Assembly (NCBI GenBank): GCA_903914535.1
Contig: CAIWPG010000051.1
Coordinates: forward strand, 1 to 35,004
Direction of reading: 5' to 3'
Source of the DNA: an uncultured Oxalobacteraceae bacterium
GTDB lineage: Bacteria > Pseudomonadota > Gammaproteobacteria > Burkholderiales > Burkholderiaceae_D
DNA: 35,004 nucleotides
In this document: positions 1-10,435 of the stretch, in pieces
How the letters are laid out: each line of letters starts with the position of its first letter
Position numbering within the stretch: the stretch's first letter is position 1
Translations under genes and position numbers: made by a program
Notes under the pieces: model-generated
What the model saw: the letters and a program-made list of their open reading frames with translations, nothing else
Database searches by the model: none
What the model was told of the DNA's origin: nothing

Positions 1-326
1 ATTGTCCGTGTGCGAAATTTATTCACATGCTAGGTCTTGGTCTTCAGACTTAGGACTCCGTATTCTTCGTTCTTGCTCTTCATCGCCATGACTTGTCTTA
101 CTTTGTCTTCTTGGGGCTCCAGGTCGATGTCGGGTCCCCCTTTGGCCATCCTAATGTACCCCCGTTGTAGCTGTCGTGGGTTAGGGTTAAGGCTGGGAAG
201 ACGGATGCAGATGTCGGGCCCTTAGTCGAGGCCATGGAGCAGATGTAGAGTTGTGGGACCCAGTTGTGTTGGGTCGCTGATGCTGTTGAGGCGCTTATGC
301 AGAGCTCTTTGTCTATGGAAACTTGA

Positions 327-2309
327 ATGCAATCAGCACTGGAGATCACTTTATTATTACTTGGCGCTTCGGTATTGGGGGTGGTGGTATTTCGTATGCT
401 GCATTTGCCACCTATGCTGGGCTATTTGGTGGTGGGCGCAGTTATCGGGCCATTCGGTCTGTCGCTGGCCGTTGATAGTACAGCGACACATGGTCTGGCC
501 GAGTTCGGTGTTGTTTTTTTGATGTTTTCAATCGGGCTGGAGTTTTCACTGCCTCAATTGAAGTCCATGCGTAAGACGGTATTCGGCCTTGGCCTGGCAC
601 AGGTTTGCGTCACTATTGTTGTTGCAGTGGCGGTGGCCTGGCTGTGCGCTTATCTGGTGCCTGCGTGGCATATTGGCTGGCAAGCCGCCTTTGCTCTTGG
701 CGGTGTGTTTTCTATGTCATCGACAGCGATTGTCTCCAAATTGCTGGCGGAACGTCTGGAACTGGAAACGGCGCACGGACGGCAGATTTTCGGTATTTTA
801 TTATTTCAGGATTTAGCTCTGGTTCCGTTGTTAATTATGGTTCCTGCATTGGCAACGAAAGATACCCATTTATTTCAGACACTGGCCTGGGCTGCGGCTA
901 AAGCAGTTGTTGTGCTGGTATTGTTATTATTTGTGGGTAAAAAAATGATGCGCAGCTGGTTTCGTGTGGTGGTGCAGCGCCGCTCGCAAGAACTGTTTAT
1001 GCTTAACTTATTGCTTATTACTTTAGGTGCGGCCTGGATTACCGAGCGTGCAGGCTTATCGCTGGCATTGGGTGCTTTTGTTGCTGGTATGTTAATTTCA
1101 GAAACACAGTATAAGCATCAGGTTGAAGAGGATATTAAATCGTTTCGCGATGTATTGCTGGGGCTGTTTTTTGTTACGATAGGTATGTTGTTAAATCTGG
1201 GGCTGGTGATATCCCATGCCTGGATGGTGTTGCTGCTATTACTGATTCCGATTACGTTCAAATGTGCTCTTGTTGTGATTCTGGCGAAATTATTTGGTAA
1301 TTCCACCGGCGTGGCGCTGCGTACCGGTCTGGGCCTGGCACAGGCCGGTGAATTTGGTTTTGTGCTGTTGAGTCAGGCTGGCAGCCTGCAGTTGCTGGAT
1401 CCGTTATTGACGCAGTTGGTGATGGCATCCATGGTGTTATCTATGTTGGCTGCACCGTTTATTTTGCAGCATATTGACGTTATTGCCATGAAATTGTCAG
1501 CAAATGACTGGATGCAGCAGTCGCTGACTTTAACCACTATCGCCAGCCGCTCTATGGGACAGGAAAATCATGTCATTATTGCCGGTTTTGGTCGCACGGG
1601 GCAAAGTCTGGCTACTTTGCTGATGGAAGAAAATATTGCATATCATGCGCTTGATCTGGATCCTGACAGGGTACAGGCTGCGCAGGCGGCAGGTGCGACG
1701 GTTTCGTATGGTGATGCCGCCCGCAGGGAGAGTCTGGTTGCTGCCGGTATACATCGGGCTGCTGCGCTGGTGGTCACGTATGCCAGTACGTCTTCAGCAC
1801 TTAAATTATTACGTTTTGTTAAAGAAACGCATCCGACTCTGCCCGTTATTGTGCGTAGTTATGATGATACCGATTTAGATAAATTACGTGCTGCCGGCGC
1901 TACGGAAGTGGTGCCGGAAGTCATGGAGTGCAGTTTAATGCTGGCATCACATGCACTGGTTTTGTTAGGTGTGCCGGTGCGGCGCGTAGTGCACCGGGTA
2001 CAGGCTGCGCGGGATGATCGTTATGAGTCGCTGCGTGGTTTTTTTTATGGTGCCAGTGATACCGGTAAAGATGGTGATAATGCGCAGATTCGTTTACAAC
2101 CTGTGCGTGTCAGCGAGCGGGCCAAAGCGAATGGTATGGCGATTATTGATTTGAATCTGGCCGGATTGAGTGTGGATTTAGTTAGTATGCGTCGTGCTAT
2201 GCGCGGGTTTAAATTTACCCCGCTGACTAAAATTCAGGCTGGTGATGTATTGGTATTGCGCGGTACTGCTCAGGCACTGGCGCTGGCAGAGGAGCGCTTG
2301 CTTGTTTAG
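327..2309 (+). CDS. kefB: CPA2 family monovalent cation:proton antiporter with C-terminal TrkA-N/TrkA-C (KefB-like)
   Basis: 660-aa ORF. N-terminal motif LPPMLGYLVVGAVIGP, repeated TM segments, GFGRTGQSLATLL Rossmann (RCK/TrkA-N) motif and a C-terminal TrkA-C-like region. Confidence 0.9.
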   Translation: MQSALEITLLLLGASVLGVVVFRMLHLPPMLGYLVVGAVIGPFGLSLAVDSTATHGLAEFGVVFLMFSIGLEFSLPQLKSMRKTVFGLGLAQVCVTIVVAVAVAWLCAYLVPAWHIGWQAAFALGGVFSMSSTAIVSKLLAERLELETAHGRQIFGILLFQDLALVPLLIMVPALATKDTHLFQTLAWAAAKAVVVLVLLLFVGKKMMRSWFRVVVQRRSQELFMLNLLLITLGAAWITERAGLSLALGAFVAGMLISETQYKHQVEEDIKSFRDVLLGLFFVTIGMLLNLGLVISHAWMVLLLLLIPITFKCALVVILAKLFGNSTGVALRTGLGLAQAGEFGFVLLSQAGSLQLLDPLLTQLVMASMVLSMLAAPFILQHIDVIAMKLSANDWMQQSLTLTTIASRSMGQENHVIIAGFGRTGQSLATLLMEENIAYHALDLDPDRVQAAQAAGATVSYGDAARRESLVAAGIHRAAALVVTYASTSSALKLLRFVKETHPTLPVIVRSYDDTDLDKLRAAGATEVVPEVMECSLMLASHALVLLGVPVRRVVHRVQAARDDRYESLRGFFYGASDTGKDGDNAQIRLQPVRVSERAKANGMAIIDLNLAGLSVDLVSMRRAMRGFKFTPLTKIQAGDVLVLRGTAQALALAEERLLV

Positions 2310-2437
2310 TTCTCCGGCATACGTTCGGATTACATTAACCCCGGCAGCTTATTTATTTTGATTGATAACTTGCCGGGCGGTGATGCATATAACGAATGTA
2401 TGAGAACGTACTAACTGGGTATTAGTATGGTGCACTG

Positions 2438-3598
2438 TTAATGCACTATTTTTCCGTTGAGGCCGAGTACGGTTATTTCAACAAATTTTGATCCGCTGTG
2501 GTTGCTTGCTGAGTAACTGACCGGGTAGCCGCCGATGTTGTGACTATGCATGTTTTCAAGCGTTTCTATTAATTTTTCCCGGGTCAGATTTCTTCCTGCC
2601 AGCCTGATTGCATCAATCAGTACCCTGGCATTCAGATAGGCTTCCATGCCGGTGTAGCTAAGGCCGCCGGCAAGTTCTGGTTTTTTACTGAGTTTTTGGT
2701 AATCGTGTATCAGCGGTAATGTGTCATCCCACAGGTAGGGCATGACTTCAGATACCATGATGCCGTGTGCGGCATCGCCCAGTTCTTTTGAAAAAATGAC
2801 GGCGTCGATAGAGGAAAATGCAGACAAATAAGGATATAGCTCAGCCTCTCTTAATTTGTGTATCAGTGCACTGCTTGGTTTGAATAAGCTAATCATAATA
2901 ATTTCTTGCGGGCGTACTTTACTGAAGGCTTGAATTGCCGGCTCTACATCGGTTGAGTTCGGTTCAATGGTGGCGATTACGCTGGGTTCAATGTGGTTTT
3001 TTTTGAGTGCTGCGGTAATGCCTTCCAGTCCGGCTTTTCCAAATCCGTCATTTTGGCAGAACACGCCAATATTGCTCAGACCGACCGAGAGTAATTGTCT
3101 GACGATAGCTTCTGCTTCTTCTGTGTAGCTTGCCCGTACATGGAACAGATAATGATTATTGGGTATCCGCAGTCCGGGTGCGCCGCTGACAGAGCCAATC
3201 AGGGGGACTTTTGCTGCAGTAAATACAGGTAACGCGGCTGTGGTTCCCGCTGTGCCGTAATACGAAGTGAGCGCGAATACTTCATGATCCTGCAGTAGTT
3301 TTTTTGTGTTGGTTGCGACACGTTGCGGCTCATAGCCATCGTCCAGTGCGACAAGTGTTAGTGTACGGCCATGAATTCCGCCATCTGCATTAATCTTATC
3401 AAAATAGGCTTCAATAGTACTTTTCATTTCAATGCCGTAATTGGCATTAATTCCTGTCAGTGGTATTGACATACCAATTTTGATATTTCTATTGCTTATG
3501 CCTGGTTCTGCATTGGCTGTGGTGATGCTGAGTACACTGGCGGACAAGAGTGAAAGCAAGAGTAAAAATGAAGAAAAAAAGAGTCGTGGGGTCGTCAT
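2438..3598 (-). CDS. ABC transporter substrate-binding protein, branched-chain amino acid type (Peripla_BP_6, LivK-like)
   Basis: 386 aa with signal peptide; NRNIKIGMSIPLTGINANYGIEMKSTIEAYFDKINADGGIHGRTLTLVALDDGYEP is typical of the family. Confidence 0.88.
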   Translation of the reverse strand: MTTPRLFFSSFLLLLSLLSASVLSITTANAEPGISNRNIKIGMSIPLTGINANYGIEMKSTIEAYFDKINADGGIHGRTLTLVALDDGYEPQRVATNTKKLLQDHEVFALTSYYGTAGTTAALPVFTAAKVPLIGSVSGAPGLRIPNNHYLFHVRASYTEEAEAIVRQLLSVGLSNIGVFCQNDGFGKAGLEGITAALKKNHIEPSVIATIEPNSTDVEPAIQAFSKVRPQEIIMISLFKPSSALIHKLREAELYPYLSAFSSIDAVIFSKELGDAAHGIMVSEVMPYLWDDTLPLIHDYQKLSKKPELAGGLSYTGMEAYLNARVLIDAIRLAGRNLTREKLIETLENMHSHNIGGYPVSYSASNHSGSKFVEITVLGLNGKIVH

Positions 3599-3643
3599 GA
3601 TAATTCCTGCGTTTTGTTGATGGTGCGCGTGCTTGAGCGGGCG

Positions 3644-4783
3644 TCAGCGCAACACCTGGCCGTTCTGACCGAGAATGGTGATGTCGACAAACTGTGATCC
3701 GTTATGGTTTGTCGGTGAGAAATTAATGGTGTAGCCGCCGATACTGTAATTGTGCATATGTTCAAGTGCATCAATCAATCGTTCACGGGTCAGGTTTTTC
3801 CCTGTCAGCCGGATGGCTTCTGCCAGCACTCTGGCATTAACATATGCTTCCAGACCTGTGTAGGTCAGTGCTTCTTTCATGCGTATTTTTTTAAAATCGT
3901 GCGTTATGGGTAAGGTATCGTCCCACAGATACGGCATAACTTCGGATACCATAATTCCACGGGATAAATCACCTAATTCTTTATTCAGAATGATGGCACC
4001 GATGGAGGAGTATGTGGCCAGGTACGGGTGCATATCAGCAGATTTTAATCTTCGTACAAAAGCGCTGGTTACTTTTTCCAGCGTAACCATGACAATAGCC
4101 TGTGGTTTAACTTTTTTGAATGCGGCGACAGCCGGATTTACATTAATCGTATTGGCATTAATGCCGGCAATCATACTGGCACGGATATTATGTTGTCTGA
4201 GCCCCAGAGTGAGGTCATTTAATCCGGCTTTACCAAAGCCGTCATTCTGATAAAAAATCCCGATATTGGTCAGGCCAAGAGCGAGTAATTGTTTGATGAT
4301 TGCTTTTGTTTCATCTGAATAACTTGCCCGTGTGTGGAACAGGTAGTGATTGTTTGGCGTGCGCATGCTTTCGGCACCGCTGATTGTGCCTATTAATGGC
4401 GTCCGGGCTGCGGTCAATACCGGCAATGCCGCTATCGTGGCGGATGTACCGTTGAAGCAGGTGAGTGCGAATACGTTGTTTCGCTCTATTAATGCATTGG
4501 TATTTGCCGCAGCACGTTCAGCAAGATAAGCATCATCCATAGTGACCAGTGTTAACGTGCGGCCATTAATTCCGCCTGTTGTATTGAGTTGGCTGAAATA
4601 GGCGCTGATGACGGATTTTATTTCATTGCCAGATGTTGCATTCATGCCTGTCAGCGATGTCGACAGGCCGATTTTAATTGTTGAATCGCTTACACCCGGC
4701 TCGGCATTCGCTTTTGCCGTGCAAAAAAATGTGCTTAAGATGAGTAGTAAGGTACTTGTTATTACTGCCTTTGATAAATACAT
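3644..4783 (-). CDS. Second LivK-like ABC substrate-binding protein (paralog of the adjacent gene)
   Basis: Same family. The ORF track extends to 4891, but the ATG at 4783 (MYLSKAVITSTLLLILSTFFCTAKANA) starts a signal peptide. Shares KELGD..GIMVSEVMPYLWDDTLP with its neighbour. Confidence 0.85.
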   Translation of the reverse strand: MYLSKAVITSTLLLILSTFFCTAKANAEPGVSDSTIKIGLSTSLTGMNATSGNEIKSVISAYFSQLNTTGGINGRTLTLVTMDDAYLAERAAANTNALIERNNVFALTCFNGTSATIAALPVLTAARTPLIGTISGAESMRTPNNHYLFHTRASYSDETKAIIKQLLALGLTNIGIFYQNDGFGKAGLNDLTLGLRQHNIRASMIAGINANTINVNPAVAAFKKVKPQAIVMVTLEKVTSAFVRRLKSADMHPYLATYSSIGAIILNKELGDLSRGIMVSEVMPYLWDDTLPITHDFKKIRMKEALTYTGLEAYVNARVLAEAIRLTGKNLTRERLIDALEHMHNYSIGGYTINFSPTNHNGSQFVDITILGQNGQVLR

Positions 4784-5133
4784 TATTTGTCTCGGTTGAT
4801 AAGACGGACACAGGGAACGACTTTCGTACACCGCTCGTGTGGTGAGTCCGGTCTGTGACGTACTACAAATAATGTTGTCCTTTGTTGCCATCTCAGATTA
4901 ATGCCGTATTCTGCTGCATTGCCCGGAAACTCTGGTATCAGTACATGTTGAGTCGCTTGGGATTGTCCGTTGAAATTTTCACTTTAGTTCATTTTGGTGA
5001 GTTGAACTGTCAGACTTTGACCACACCGGGAGATTATCCGGCGTAATGTGCTGTTCAATTCGTAAGCGGGTGTAGTGCTGTGACGGGGGAATCTGAAGGA
5101 TTAACCGGTGTGCTAAACGATTTTTTACAGAAG

Positions 5134-5170
5134 CCGGGTGCCATTTCTGTCATTACTGACTGGCACCCGG
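5134..5170. other. Perfect 10-bp inverted repeat/hairpin downstream of uvrA
   Basis: CCGGGTGCCA (5134-5143), 17-nt loop, TGGCACCCGG (5161-5170). No adjacent T-tract on either strand. Confidence 0.6.
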
Positions 5171-5204
5171 TATTGGTGAGTTTACTGATAATTATGTTAG
5201 TACA

Positions 5205-8177
5205 TTACACCAGTAATGGCGATAGATAATGGCCTGTTACGCTGGCGGGATTAGTTGCCACTTGTTCTGGTGTTCCGGTGGCAATAATCTGCCCCCCGCC
5301 TGCGCCGCCTTCCGGTCCCAGATCGATCAGCCAGTCTGCTGTTTTAATAACATCCAGGTTGTGTTCAATAATGACGACCGTGTTGCCCTGATTGCGTAAG
5401 CGCTGGATGACTTTAAGCAGCAAATCAATATCGTGGAAATGCAGACCCGTGGTTGGTTCATCCAGTATGTATAGCGTGCGGCCTGTGTCGCGTTTAGATA
5501 ATTCCAGTGATAGCTTGACGCGCTGCGCCTCACCGCCGGATAAGGTTGTCGCGCTTTGCCCCAGCCGGATGTAACCGAGCCCTACATCCAGCAAGGTATG
5601 TAATTTACGCGCAATCAGCGGTACAGCACTAAAAAATACATGTGCTTCTTCTACCGTCATCCCTAAAACTTCATGGATGTTTTTCCCTTTATATTGTACT
5701 TCCAGTGTTTCACGGTTGTAGCGCTTGCCGTGGCAGACATCGCAGGGTACATAGACATCCGGCAGGAAATGCATTTCAACTTTAATGACGCCGTCGCCCT
5801 GGCAGGATTCGCAGCGGCCACCTTTTACATTAAAGGAAAAACGTCCGGCATTGTAACCGCGTTCTTTTGCGGTTGGTACGGTAGAAAACAGGTCGCGTAT
5901 CGGGGTAAATAAGCCGGTATAGGTGGCCGGATTGGAGCGTGGTGTACGGCCTATCGGTGCCTGATCGACCGAAATGACTTTATCAAAATGCTCGAATCCG
6001 GTCATGCTTTCGTGCGCGGCCGGTTCGGCGTGTGAGCCGTAGATATGGTGTGCGGTAGCCAGGTATAAGGTGTCATTAACCAGCGTGGATTTTCCTGAGC
6101 CGGACACGCCTGTTACGCAGGTGAGCAGACCTACCGGTAACTCCATCGTGACATTTTTCAGGTTGTTGCCGCTGGCACCACGGATGGTAAATAATTTATC
6201 CGGATTAAATGGTGTGCGCTCTTTGGGGACTTCAATTTTTTTGGTGCCGTTTAAATACTGTGCCGTGAGTGAACGCGGATTGCTTAAAATATCGTCCAGG
6301 GTTCCGGCTGCAATGACTTCGCCGCCATGTACTCCGGCACCCAGGCCCATATCAATGACATAATCGGCACAACGTATCGCATCTTCGTCGTGTTCTACCA
6401 CAAGTACACTGTTGCCGATGTCGCGCAGGTGCTGCAAAGTACCGATCAGCCGGTCGTTGTCGCGCTGGTGCAGGCCGATGGATGGCTCGTCCAGTACGTA
6501 CATGACGCCAGTCAGTCCGGAGCCGATCTGGGATGCCAGGCGGATGCGTTGTGCCTCGCCGCCGGACAGCGTGTCAGAACTGCGGTCTAATGATAAATAA
6601 TCGAGGCCGACATTGTTTAAAAAGCGCAGGCGCGAAGAAATTTCTTTAATGATGCGGTCGGCAATTTCTTTCTTTGCTCCGGTCAGTTCCAGCGATTCGA
6701 AAAAAGCCAGTGCTTTACGTAAGGGCAGGGCACTGATTTCGTAGATGGAACTTTCTTGTTCGCCTGTGCCGACTTTGACAAAGCGTGCTTCAACACGCAG
6801 GCGTGCACCGTGGCAGGCAGGGCATTCTTTTTCATTGATAAATTTGGCTAACTCTTCTTTGACTGCCATCGAATCTGTTTCGCGATAGCGGCGTTGCAGG
6901 TTAACGATTACCCCTTCAAATGCATGTTCGCGAACGACCGTTTTGCCGCGCTCATTGATGTAGGTGAAAGGGATTTGCTGTTTTCCTGAGCCATGTAAAA
7001 TGACATTGCGGGCTACATCAGGCAGTTGCTCAAATGGTGTTTCAATATCGAATTCATAAAAAGCGGCAAGGTTGGATAACATCTGGAAGTAAAACTGGTT
7101 ACGTTTATCCCATCCTTTAACTGCGCCGGAAGCCAGCGATAAATTCGGGAAAGCGACTACCCGTTTCGGATCAAAAAATTCAATATGCCCCAGGCCATCG
7201 CATTCCGGGCAAGCTCCCATCGGATTATTGAACGAAAACAGACGTGGTTCAAGTTCCTGTAATGAATAGCCGCAGGTCGGACAGGCGAATTTATTTGAAA
7301 ATAAATATTCTTTGTCGCCATCCATTTCGGCTGCCAGCGCACGTCCGTCAGCCAGGCGCAGCGCCGTCTCAAAGGATTCAGCCAGGCGTTGTTTAATTTC
7401 GGGGTTAACTTTGACCCGGTCTACGACAACGGCAATAGTGTGTTTTTCTGTTTTTTTGAGTTTTGGTAAATCATCCACATCCACAATACGTGCCGCCGCC
7501 GTGCCGCTCTGGATGCGGAAGCGCACAAAACCCTGTGCCTGCATTTGTTCAAATAAGTCGACATGCTCACCCTTGCGGTTGGCTACTACCGGCGCCAGGA
7601 TCATCAGCTTGGTGTTTTCCGGCATAGCCAATACTAAATCCACCATTTGCGCTACCGACTGCGCTGCCAGAGGTTTTTCCGGATGATCCGGACAATATGG
7701 CGTACCTACCCGTGCATATAACAAGCGCAAATAGTCATGAATTTCGGTGACAGTGCCGACGGTAGAGCGCGGATTATGCGAAGTGGCTTTTTGTTCTATC
7801 GAAATGGCAGGCGATAAGCCTTCAATTAAATCGACGTCCGGCTTTTCCATTAACTGTAAAAATTGCCGTGCGTAAGCAGAGAGTGATTCTACATAGCGTC
7901 GCTGTCCTTCAGCATACAGCGTATCAAAGGCCAGAGATGATTTCCCTGAACCGGATAGTCCGGTAATGACCACCAACTGGTTGCGGGGCAGATCGAGGCT
8001 GATGTTTTTCAGGTTGTGGGTACGGGCACCGCGAATACGGATTTGGTCGTGACCTGTCTTTGATTCGCTCGGATGCTCTTTTTTTGCACTGATTTTTTGA
8101 CTTGCTGGGCTGTTCATTTGGCTGCTCATTGGACTACTCGTTGGATTGCTTGTTTGACTACTCGTTTGACTGCGCAC
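5205..8177 (-). CDS. uvrA: Excinuclease ABC subunit UvrA with repetitive N-terminal extension
   Basis: 990-aa ORF (GTG start). [62 protein letters not shown], two ABC signatures (LSGGEAQR), CxxC zinc motifs. Exact start uncertain because of the repetitive N-terminus. Confidence 0.96.
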   Translation of the reverse strand: MRSQTSSQTSNPTSSPMSSQMNSPASQKISAKKEHPSESKTGHDQIRIRGARTHNLKNISLDLPRNQLVVITGLSGSGKSSLAFDTLYAEGQRRYVESLSAYARQFLQLMEKPDVDLIEGLSPAISIEQKATSHNPRSTVGTVTEIHDYLRLLYARVGTPYCPDHPEKPLAAQSVAQMVDLVLAMPENTKLMILAPVVANRKGEHVDLFEQMQAQGFVRFRIQSGTAAARIVDVDDLPKLKKTEKHTIAVVVDRVKVNPEIKQRLAESFETALRLADGRALAAEMDGDKEYLFSNKFACPTCGYSLQELEPRLFSFNNPMGACPECDGLGHIEFFDPKRVVAFPNLSLASGAVKGWDKRNQFYFQMLSNLAAFYEFDIETPFEQLPDVARNVILHGSGKQQIPFTYINERGKTVVREHAFEGVIVNLQRRYRETDSMAVKEELAKFINEKECPACHGARLRVEARFVKVGTGEQESSIYEISALPLRKALAFFESLELTGAKKEIADRIIKEISSRLRFLNNVGLDYLSLDRSSDTLSGGEAQRIRLASQIGSGLTGVMYVLDEPSIGLHQRDNDRLIGTLQHLRDIGNSVLVVEHDEDAIRCADYVIDMGLGAGVHGGEVIAAGTLDDILSNPRSLTAQYLNGTKKIEVPKERTPFNPDKLFTIRGASGNNLKNVTMELPVGLLTCVTGVSGSGKSTLVNDTLYLATAHHIYGSHAEPAAHESMTGFEHFDKVISVDQAPIGRTPRSNPATYTGLFTPIRDLFSTVPTAKERGYNAGRFSFNVKGGRCESCQGDGVIKVEMHFLPDVYVPCDVCHGKRYNRETLEVQYKGKNIHEVLGMTVEEAHVFFSAVPLIARKLHTLLDVGLGYIRLGQSATTLSGGEAQRVKLSLELSKRDTGRTLYILDEPTTGLHFHDIDLLLKVIQRLRNQGNTVVIIEHNLDVIKTADWLIDLGPEGGAGGGQIIATGTPEQVATNPASVTGHYLSPLLV

Positions 8178-8230
8178 TGTGCTGCCTACCGGATTACTTG
8201 CTTTATTGCATGTTTGGCTGCTGATTTGAC
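8119..8230. repeat. Degenerate 12-bp-period tandem repeat spanning the uvrA 5' end and upstream region
   Basis: Successive 12-mers: TGGCTGCTCATT, GGACTACTCGTT, GGATTGCTTGTT, TGACTACTCGTT, TGACTGCGCACT, GTGCTGCCTACC, GGATTACTTGCT, TTATTGCATGTT, TGGCTGCTGATT. Confidence 0.75.
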
Positions 8231-8314
8231 ATCAATTCTGAGTCTTATTACTATTAAATAACTCTTTAATCAGCGTGCCAACTAATTTGTTCATGCCTGT
8301 TCTTCGCGTTTTGT

Positions 8315-9646
8315 GTGGCCAAACTTAGCCAACCTGATACTATATCGGGTTTTGAATCCCTTCACAGAAGACTTTGTCAAGCTATGGCATCCTCCGCTCC
8401 GTTATCCTCCCGGTCTTCCTCCCGGTCTGCCACCGCATCACGCATGTTGCCGGAAGAAATTCGCGCCAGCATCGTCTTAGCGCTGCTCTTTGCCTTGCGT
8501 ATGCTGGGCTTATTTTTGATACTGCCGGTATTTTCGATTTATGCCAAAACCCTGAACGGCGGAAACCAGGCATGGCTGGTCGGGCTTGCTCTTGGCATGT
8601 ATGGATTAACAAATGCAGTAGGGCAAATTCCGCTGGGTATTGCATCGGATAAATATGGGCGTCGGCCGGTGATTCTGACCGGATTACTTGTTTTTGCGCT
8701 GGGCGCCGTGATTGCAGCCATGACCGATGACATTGTCTGGGTAATCGTCGGTCGTGCCTTACAAGGCAGCGGTGCGATTTCTGCCGCTATTACCGCCTGG
8801 ATTGCTGATGCGACCCGTGAGGAGCATCGTACCAAAGCGATGGCGATGGTGGGTGGTTCCATCGGACTGACCTTTGCTGCATCGATGGTGGCCGCTCCGT
8901 TGTTGTTTAGTGCGATTGGCATGAAAGGTATTTTTATGCTGACCGGCGTATTGCCTTTACTGGCTATTTTGGTGGTGATGTTTTTATTGCCTAAAGTGCC
9001 GCTCACTCCTATGCCGCGTGTGCCATTGACGACTATTTTGAAAAATCGTGAGTTAATGCGTCTGAATTACGGTGTTTTTGCCCTGCATTTAACCCAATCT
9101 GCCATGTTTGCCGTCGTGCCATCGGTATTGGTACATTCGTTAAATTTACCTGTTGCGGGTCATTGGAAGGTGTATCTTCCGGTGGTACTGTTGTCGTTTT
9201 TTGGTATGTTGCCACTGATTTATGTTGCTGAGAAATACGGTAAAACCAAACAGATTTTTATGGCGGCTATCGGCTTATTGTTTTTAGTGCAATTGGGTTT
9301 TTGGGAATTTTTGACGCAACCGGTAATGTTGGTTGTGTTGTTATTTGGCTTCTTTCTGGCATTCAATGTGTTGGAAGCCAGTCAGCCATCCATGGTGTCG
9401 CGCATAGCACCACCTGCGGCTAAAGGCGCTGCGTTGGGTGTCTACAACACAGTACAATCACTGGGTTTATTCACCGGTTCCCTCTTGGGTGCGTGGATGA
9501 GTATCCACGTTGGCCAGTCGTCAGTATTCGCTTTTTCCGGATTTTTATGTGTGGTGTGGCTTATAATCGCATTCAATATGAATAATTTACCGCGTCGTGG
9601 TCAGCAGCCAGTGGCTGATGCCGCCAGCGTCGCGGCAGCTCAATAA
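8315..9646 (+). CDS. Major facilitator superfamily transporter (YajR-like)
   Basis: 443 aa, about 12 TM segments, MFS motif GIASDKYGRRPVILTG. Divergent from uvrA, upstream of ssb. Alternative ATG starts at 8384 and 8444. Confidence 0.9.
   Translation: MAKLSQPDTISGFESLHRRLCQAMASSAPLSSRSSSRSATASRMLPEEIRASIVLALLFALRMLGLFLILPVFSIYAKTLNGGNQAWLVGLALGMYGLTNAVGQIPLGIASDKYGRRPVILTGLLVFALGAVIAAMTDDIVWVIVGRALQGSGAISAAITAWIADATREEHRTKAMAMVGGSIGLTFAASMVAAPLLFSAIGMKGIFMLTGVLPLLAILVVMFLLPKVPLTPMPRVPLTTILKNRELMRLNYGVFALHLTQSAMFAVVPSVLVHSLNLPVAGHWKVYLPVVLLSFFGMLPLIYVAEKYGKTKQIFMAAIGLLFLVQLGFWEFLTQPVMLVVLLFGFFLAFNVLEASQPSMVSRIAPPAAKGAALGVYNTVQSLGLFTGSLLGAWMSIHVGQSSVFAFSGFLCVVWLIIAFNMNNLPRRGQQPVADAASVAAAQ
8405..8428 (+). 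repeat. Perfect 12-bp tandem duplication at the 5' end of the MFS gene
   Basis: TCCTCCCGGTCT at 8405-8416 is repeated exactly at 8417-8428 and encodes SSRSSSRS. Confidence 0.8.
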
Positions 9647-9655
9647 AGGAAATTT

Positions 9656-10168
9656 ATGGCATCTGTTAATAAAGTCATCATTTTAGGTAATCTGGGTCGT
9701 GATCCGGAAACGCGCTACATGCCTAGCGGTGATGCAATGACCACGATTTCTATTGCTACAACAGATAGCTGGAAAGACAAATCAAGCGGCGAGAAAAAAG
9801 AAAGCACGGAATGGCATCGTGTTACCTTTTTTGGTAAATTGGCTGAAATTGCTGGTCAGTATCTCAAAAAAGGTTCATCCGTTTACGTTGAAGGTAGCTT
9901 GCGCACACGTAAATACACCGATAAAGATGGTGTAGAGAAATATGCGACAGATATTCGTGCCGACAGTATGCAAATGCTGGGCGGTCGTCCGGCTGCCGGT
10001 GGCGGCGCATCCATGGATGATGGCTACGGTTACGACGCTCCGCCATCCCAGCAGTATCAGGCTCCGGCACAACAGCAACGTCCTGGTGCCCCGCAAGCTC
10101 AGGCACCACGCCCGGCAGCACGTCCGGCACCGAATTTCTCGGATATGGATGACGATATTCCGTTCTAG
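9656..10168 (+). CDS. ssb: Single-stranded DNA-binding protein
   Basis: [30 protein letters not shown]-fold start, Gln/Pro/Ala-rich linker, acidic tip DMDDDIPF. Confidence 0.98.
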   Translation: MASVNKVIILGNLGRDPETRYMPSGDAMTTISIATTDSWKDKSSGEKKESTEWHRVTFFGKLAEIAGQYLKKGSSVYVEGSLRTRKYTDKDGVEKYATDIRADSMQMLGGRPAAGGGASMDDGYGYDAPPSQQYQAPAQQQRPGAPQAQAPRPAARPAPNFSDMDDDIPF

Positions 10169-10197
10169 CGAGAACTTTTATTAATTTGTAATTAGCA

Positions 10198-10232
10198 AGC
10201 CCGTGAGCCTATGGCCACGGGCTTTTTCTTTA
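10198..10232 (+). terminator. Rho-independent terminator of ssb
   Basis: AGCCCGTG (10198-10205) / CACGGGCT (10216-10223) stem followed by TTTTTCTTT. Confidence 0.85.
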
Positions 10233-10435
10233 TCAACACAGAAACGTTAAAGTCCCAAACTGAAATCAGTTGTGTTTATATATTTTCAATAATTGCGAAT
10301 ATGTTTGACTGCCATGAATTAGTAAATCGCGCATGATTAACAACGACCACTTATCACCAAGTACATCAAGGCCAGAACTGATCGGATACACAGAACGCCA
10401 ACCAATATTTCCGTCCTATTTATAACGGAGTAAAT

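Noticed and set aside
98-349. 83-aa minus ORF containing MASTKGPTSASVFP, reminiscent of the immunoglobulin CH1 start ASTKGPSVFP
   Set aside because: Only a short similarity, and the rest does not continue as CH1. Treated as coincidence in an atypical segment.
2340-2377. 7-bp inverted repeat CCCGGCA/TGCCGGG after kefB as terminator
   Set aside because: 24-nt loop and no T-tract; too weak to call a terminator.
8119-8230. Repeat array as a CRISPR
   Set aside because: 12-bp contiguous degenerate units in coding frame with no spacers; not CRISPR architecture.
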